Below are positions 61,620 to 64,000 of a stretch of DNA of 64,000 bases, in pieces. The DNA comes from Pseudomonas fluorescens (GTDB taxonomy: Bacteria; Pseudomonadota; Gammaproteobacteria; Pseudomonadales; Pseudomonadaceae), in assembly GCA_902825215.1 (NCBI GenBank), contig LR782234.1:1674001-1738000 (forward strand), in the 5' to 3' direction. How positions within the stretch are numbered: the first letter of the stretch is position 1; each line of letters opens with the position of its first letter. Below the pieces are notes generated by a model. That model saw nothing but the letters and a program-made list of their open reading frames with translations, did no database searches and was not told where the DNA came from. The translations under genes were made by a program, and so were the position numbers.

Positions 61620-63554
61620 ATGACAGTCGTGAATGGAACGAGTGAAGCGGACGTCCTGCTGGGCACCGACAGCAATGACCAACTCTATGGACTGGAGTCG
61701 GATGATGTCCTGCTGGCAAGTACGGGATCGGATGAGCTTGATGGCGGTGACGGCTTCGACACGGCGAATTACTACGCAATAACCTCAGGAATCAACGTCG
61801 AACAGGCCGAGGGTGCGACCACCGTCACCGGCCCCGACGGCAAGCTCGATACGCTGGTGTCCGTTGAGAAGATCGTCGGCACCTTTTCCAACGATACGTT
61901 CAGCAGTTCGGTAGCCGGCGTGACGCTGGAAGGCAGCAGCGGTGACGATGTCTACATCGTCAGCGCCGAAGACGTGACCATCGTCGAGGAAGACTGGGGT
62001 GGCTATGACGAACTGCGCACCAGCCTCAACAGCATCAAGATGGCTGGCTTCGTCGAGAAGCTGACCTTCACCGGTACCGGTGATTTCAAGGCTTACGGCA
62101 GTGACACCGACAACGAGATCATCGCGGGTGCCGGTAACGACTGGCTGTGGGGTGGTGATGGTGCCGATCATTTTGTCGGGGGGGACGGTTACGACACCGT
62201 CAGCTACAGCGACAGCCTTGAAGGGGTGCGAGTCGAAGACTTCGCCAACTACGACGGCCTGACCATCGCCTATGGCGATATTTTCACCGGCATCGAAGCG
62301 CTTCAGGGCTCGGGCTTCGATGATGTGATTTATCGTCACAAGGACTCGATGAGTATCGATGGTGCGCAGGGCTACGACACTGTGAATTACCGCTACGCCT
62401 TCGACGTGGCCAATGTCGTGATCGGCAATGGCAGCAACCTTGCAGGTGACACGCTGCTCAACGTGGAAGAGGTTATCGGTACCTCAGGCGCCGATCGTTT
62501 TGTCGTCAACGCCAGTGGTGTGAAGGTGGCTGGCGGTATCGGTGATGACGTTTATACGATCAACAGCACCGGCGTGACTGTCGAAGAAGACGACAGCTTC
62601 ATGGGCGGTACCGATCATGTGTACACCAGCCTCTCCGAGTTGAAGCTGAGTGCGTTCGTTGAGCGGTTGACCTATACCGGCAGCAGCGATTTCACCGGTT
62701 ACGGCAATGACGAGAACAATACGATAGTTTCCGGGGCCGGGAACGATGTGCTGCTGGGCGGGGCGGGGGCCGATAACTTTGAAGGTGGCGCCGGTATCGA
62801 CATCGTCAGCTATGACGACAGCGCTGAAGGCTTGAGCGCCTCGCTGAATTGGGGGGCGCAGAGCGGTATCGCCTTCCATGACGTCTACATCGACATCGAA
62901 GGCCTGCGCGGCAGCCAGTTCAATGATGTCCTGGAGGGTGAGTGGGGCGACAACGTCCTTGAAGGCGGTGGTGGTGACGACCAGATTCAGGGTGGCGATG
63001 GCAACGACCATATCTACGGTGGTCTGGCATCCGGTCTCGATGCAGCCGGGCAGTCCGACACCTTGTTCGGTGGCTTGGGCGATGACGTCATCATCGCTGC
63101 GCGCGACGGTCTGTTTACCTGGGTCAGTGGCGATGAAGGCAATGACTACATTACCCTTGGACGAGGCGTGGCCTATGGTGGGCAGGGGAATGACGTGTTG
63201 ATCTTCAACGGCACCGGCCCGTCGAGCGTGGGCGGCAGCGGGTTTGGCGAGCAGGGCGATGATACCTATGTGGTGAACACGTCTGCGTTGGTGACGATCA
63301 AGGATGAAGGGCTGGATGCCAATGACACGCTGATTCTGAACACGATCGCTGACGCCAGTCAGTTGAGCGTGACCCGTGTAGGCGATGACGTTTATCTGCA
63401 CAGTGCCAATGACGGTAGCAGTGGCGTGCCGGACAGTGGTGTGCGGCTGGTGGACTGGTATGCGGGGTTTGCGACTATCGAGCATGTTCAGACGGCTGAT
63501 GGTCAGGTCTTTGAACTGCCTGCGGGTGGTGATGGGTTTGCCATGTTCGGGTAG
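61620..63554 (+). CDS. RTX-repeat calcium-binding protein near the flagellar genes
   Basis: This 644-residue acidic protein is built almost wholly of RTX-type calcium-binding repeats. Nonapeptide runs GGxGxDxx occur at four places, for example AGAGNDWLWGGDGADHFVGG and GGGGDDQIQGGDGNDHIYGG. Between them lies an internal duplication: about residues 120-210 (TIVEEDWGGYDELRTSLNSI) and 310-405 (TVEEDDSFMGGTDHVYTSLS). The end, VRLVDWYAGFATIEHVQTAD, resembles the domain that follows RTX blocks in secreted hemolysin-type proteins. No signal peptide is present, so export by a type I system is likely; the LapE-like TolC lies 60 kb away. GTG at 61617 and ATG at 61620 are alternative starts; AAGGAAG favours the ATG. 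No enzyme domain is seen. Confidence 0.82.
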   Translation: MTVVNGTSEADVLLGTDSNDQLYGLESDDVLLASTGSDELDGGDGFDTANYYAITSGINVEQAEGATTVTGPDGKLDTLVSVEKIVGTFSNDTFSSSVAGVTLEGSSGDDVYIVSAEDVTIVEEDWGGYDELRTSLNSIKMAGFVEKLTFTGTGDFKAYGSDTDNEIIAGAGNDWLWGGDGADHFVGGDGYDTVSYSDSLEGVRVEDFANYDGLTIAYGDIFTGIEALQGSGFDDVIYRHKDSMSIDGAQGYDTVNYRYAFDVANVVIGNGSNLAGDTLLNVEEVIGTSGADRFVVNASGVKVAGGIGDDVYTINSTGVTVEEDDSFMGGTDHVYTSLSELKLSAFVERLTYTGSSDFTGYGNDENNTIVSGAGNDVLLGGAGADNFEGGAGIDIVSYDDSAEGLSASLNWGAQSGIAFHDVYIDIEGLRGSQFNDVLEGEWGDNVLEGGGGDDQIQGGDGNDHIYGGLASGLDAAGQSDTLFGGLGDDVIIAARDGLFTWVSGDEGNDYITLGRGVAYGGQGNDVLIFNGTGPSSVGGSGFGEQGDDTYVVNTSALVTIKDEGLDANDTLILNTIADASQLSVTRVGDDVYLHSANDGSSGVPDSGVRLVDWYAGFATIEHVQTADGQVFELPAGGDGFAMFG

Positions 63555-63575
63555 TTGTCGGGGGCTTTGAGAAGG

Positions 63576-63607
63576 AGGGACGAATCTTTGGGTTCGTCCC
63601 TTTTTTT
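63576..63607 (+). terminator. Rho-independent terminator of the RTX gene
   Basis: AGGGACGAA / TTCGTCCCT stem with a short loop and seven T, about 22 bases after the stop. Confidence 0.9.
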
Positions 63608-63649
63608 GTTTTGGCCTTGGCGGCCTCTGGGCCGACCAGGCTCTTGGTG

Positions 63650-63791
63650 TTTTGGGTGAATATCCGTTGCTTCGGGTGTGGCTTATGGCGGTTTCGCCCT
63701 TACGGCGAGTCACCTTTTTCAAACGCCAAAAAGGTAACCCAAAACGCTTGCTCCTGCGTTCGGCCCTCGCAGGCTCGGGTCCCTTCGCTCC
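63650..63791. repeat. Dispersed intergenic repeat, copy 2
   Basis: Inverse-complement match of 30855-31035, sharing the blocks ATATCCGTTGC, GGTTTCGCCCTTACGGCGAG, CGCCAAAAAGG, TCCTGCGTTCGGCCCTCGCA and GGGTCCCTTCGCTCCGG. Reading frames across it are artefacts. Confidence 0.85.
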
Positions 63792-63895
63792 GGGATCGAT
63801 CCGGGCGCAGCGGCTACGGTTTGCTGCGCTGACCTACGTCCGCTGTGTCTGGCTACGCCAGACGGTCGCTGCGCTCCCACGCCCGGATCAATCCC
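63792..63895. repeat. 104-base palindromic element joined to dispersed repeat copy 2
   Basis: Termini GGGATCGATCCGGGCG and CGCCCGGATCAATCCC are inverted repeats with 15 of 16 matches. An inner perfect hairpin GTCTGGC-TAC-GCCAGAC lies at 63847-63863. It is absent from copy 1 at 30855. No transposase is present. The last 105 bases of the window (63896-64000) show nothing recognisable. Confidence 0.7.
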
Positions 63896-64000
63896 TCCAC
63901 TCAGCCTTCCGATGTCGCCGGTGACGCAAGATCAAGAGCACTCGAGCTGGCGCTCATTGTTGAGTGGTGAAAAGCGTCGCATGGCTTTTGATTTGTGGTG

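Noticed and set aside
62484..63722. 412-codon minus-strand frame opposite the RTX gene
   Set aside because: Antisense shadow that runs into dispersed repeat copy 2; no start signal or domain.

Overview
The window reads as a chromosomal segment of a Pseudomonas of the P. fluorescens group. The grounds are the high-GC coding style, the many REP doublets of the GTGGGAGC(G/T)AGC...type, the Pseudomonas gene orders (cpxR-cpxP-cpxA next to yciI-yciB, phhABC with a divergent phhR, flgFGHIJKL followed by a flagellar glycosyltransferase) and a LapA/MapA-type adhesin with its own TolC. I see no tRNA, rRNA, CRISPR array, complete insertion sequence or prophage.

Layout. 0-10 kb: a TolC-type outer-membrane factor (minus strand) diverges from a 2,624-residue repeat adhesin with an N-terminal retention module, a LapG-type TAAG site, Ig-like repeats, a VWA domain and a C-terminal RTX/type I secretion region. 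10-13 kb: a small accessory patch with a DUF6124 gene behind a long, highly structured leader, and a two-gene Septu anti-phage system (ptuA-ptuB). 13-33 kb: mostly core genes, including ybaN, a UPF0149 gene, recQ, a MarR regulator, a FimV-like protein, a PlpD-type patatin autotransporter, a SelT/W/H-like protein, a DMT exporter with an AraC regulator, an LpxH-like hydrolase, trkH, a nitroreductase, a Cpx-type envelope-stress system, yciI and yciB. 33-38 kb: a forward operon-like run of a PHP phosphatase, a YciO/TsaC-family protein, scpA, scpB, a DUF1289 gene and rluB. 38-44 kb: a short peptide gene (45 aa) with a strong ribosome binding site followed by an M29-type metallopeptidase-like gene, then an aromatic amino-acid permease with a Trp-containing leader peptide, arfB, an MFS transporter and two tiny conserved-looking proteins. 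44-49 kb: phenylalanine catabolism (phhA, phhB, phhC) and its regulator phhR. 49-64 kb: the sigma-54-type flgFGHIJKL operon, a 1,195-residue multi-module glycosyltransferase and an RTX-repeat protein.

Functional links. The two ends share a surface theme: adhesin plus its exporter at the left, hook-basal-body and hook-filament-junction genes, flagellar glycosylation and a second RTX protein at the right. The aroP permease and the phh genes form an aromatic amino-acid uptake and catabolism neighbourhood; the intergenic region of phhA/phhR carries two TyrR/PhhR-like boxes in helical phase.

Best candidates for something undescribed: (1) the 45-aa peptide plus M29-like protein at 38.4-39.6 kb, which has the organisation of a minimal RiPP-type locus, including an intercistronic hairpin; (2) the structured RNA upstream of the DUF6124 gene; (3) the Trp-containing leader peptide in front of aroP; (4) a diverged second copy of the phhR 3' end trapped between two palindromic repeats. 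Start codons, domains and motifs were read from the sequence; family assignments rest on recognition, not on a database search.
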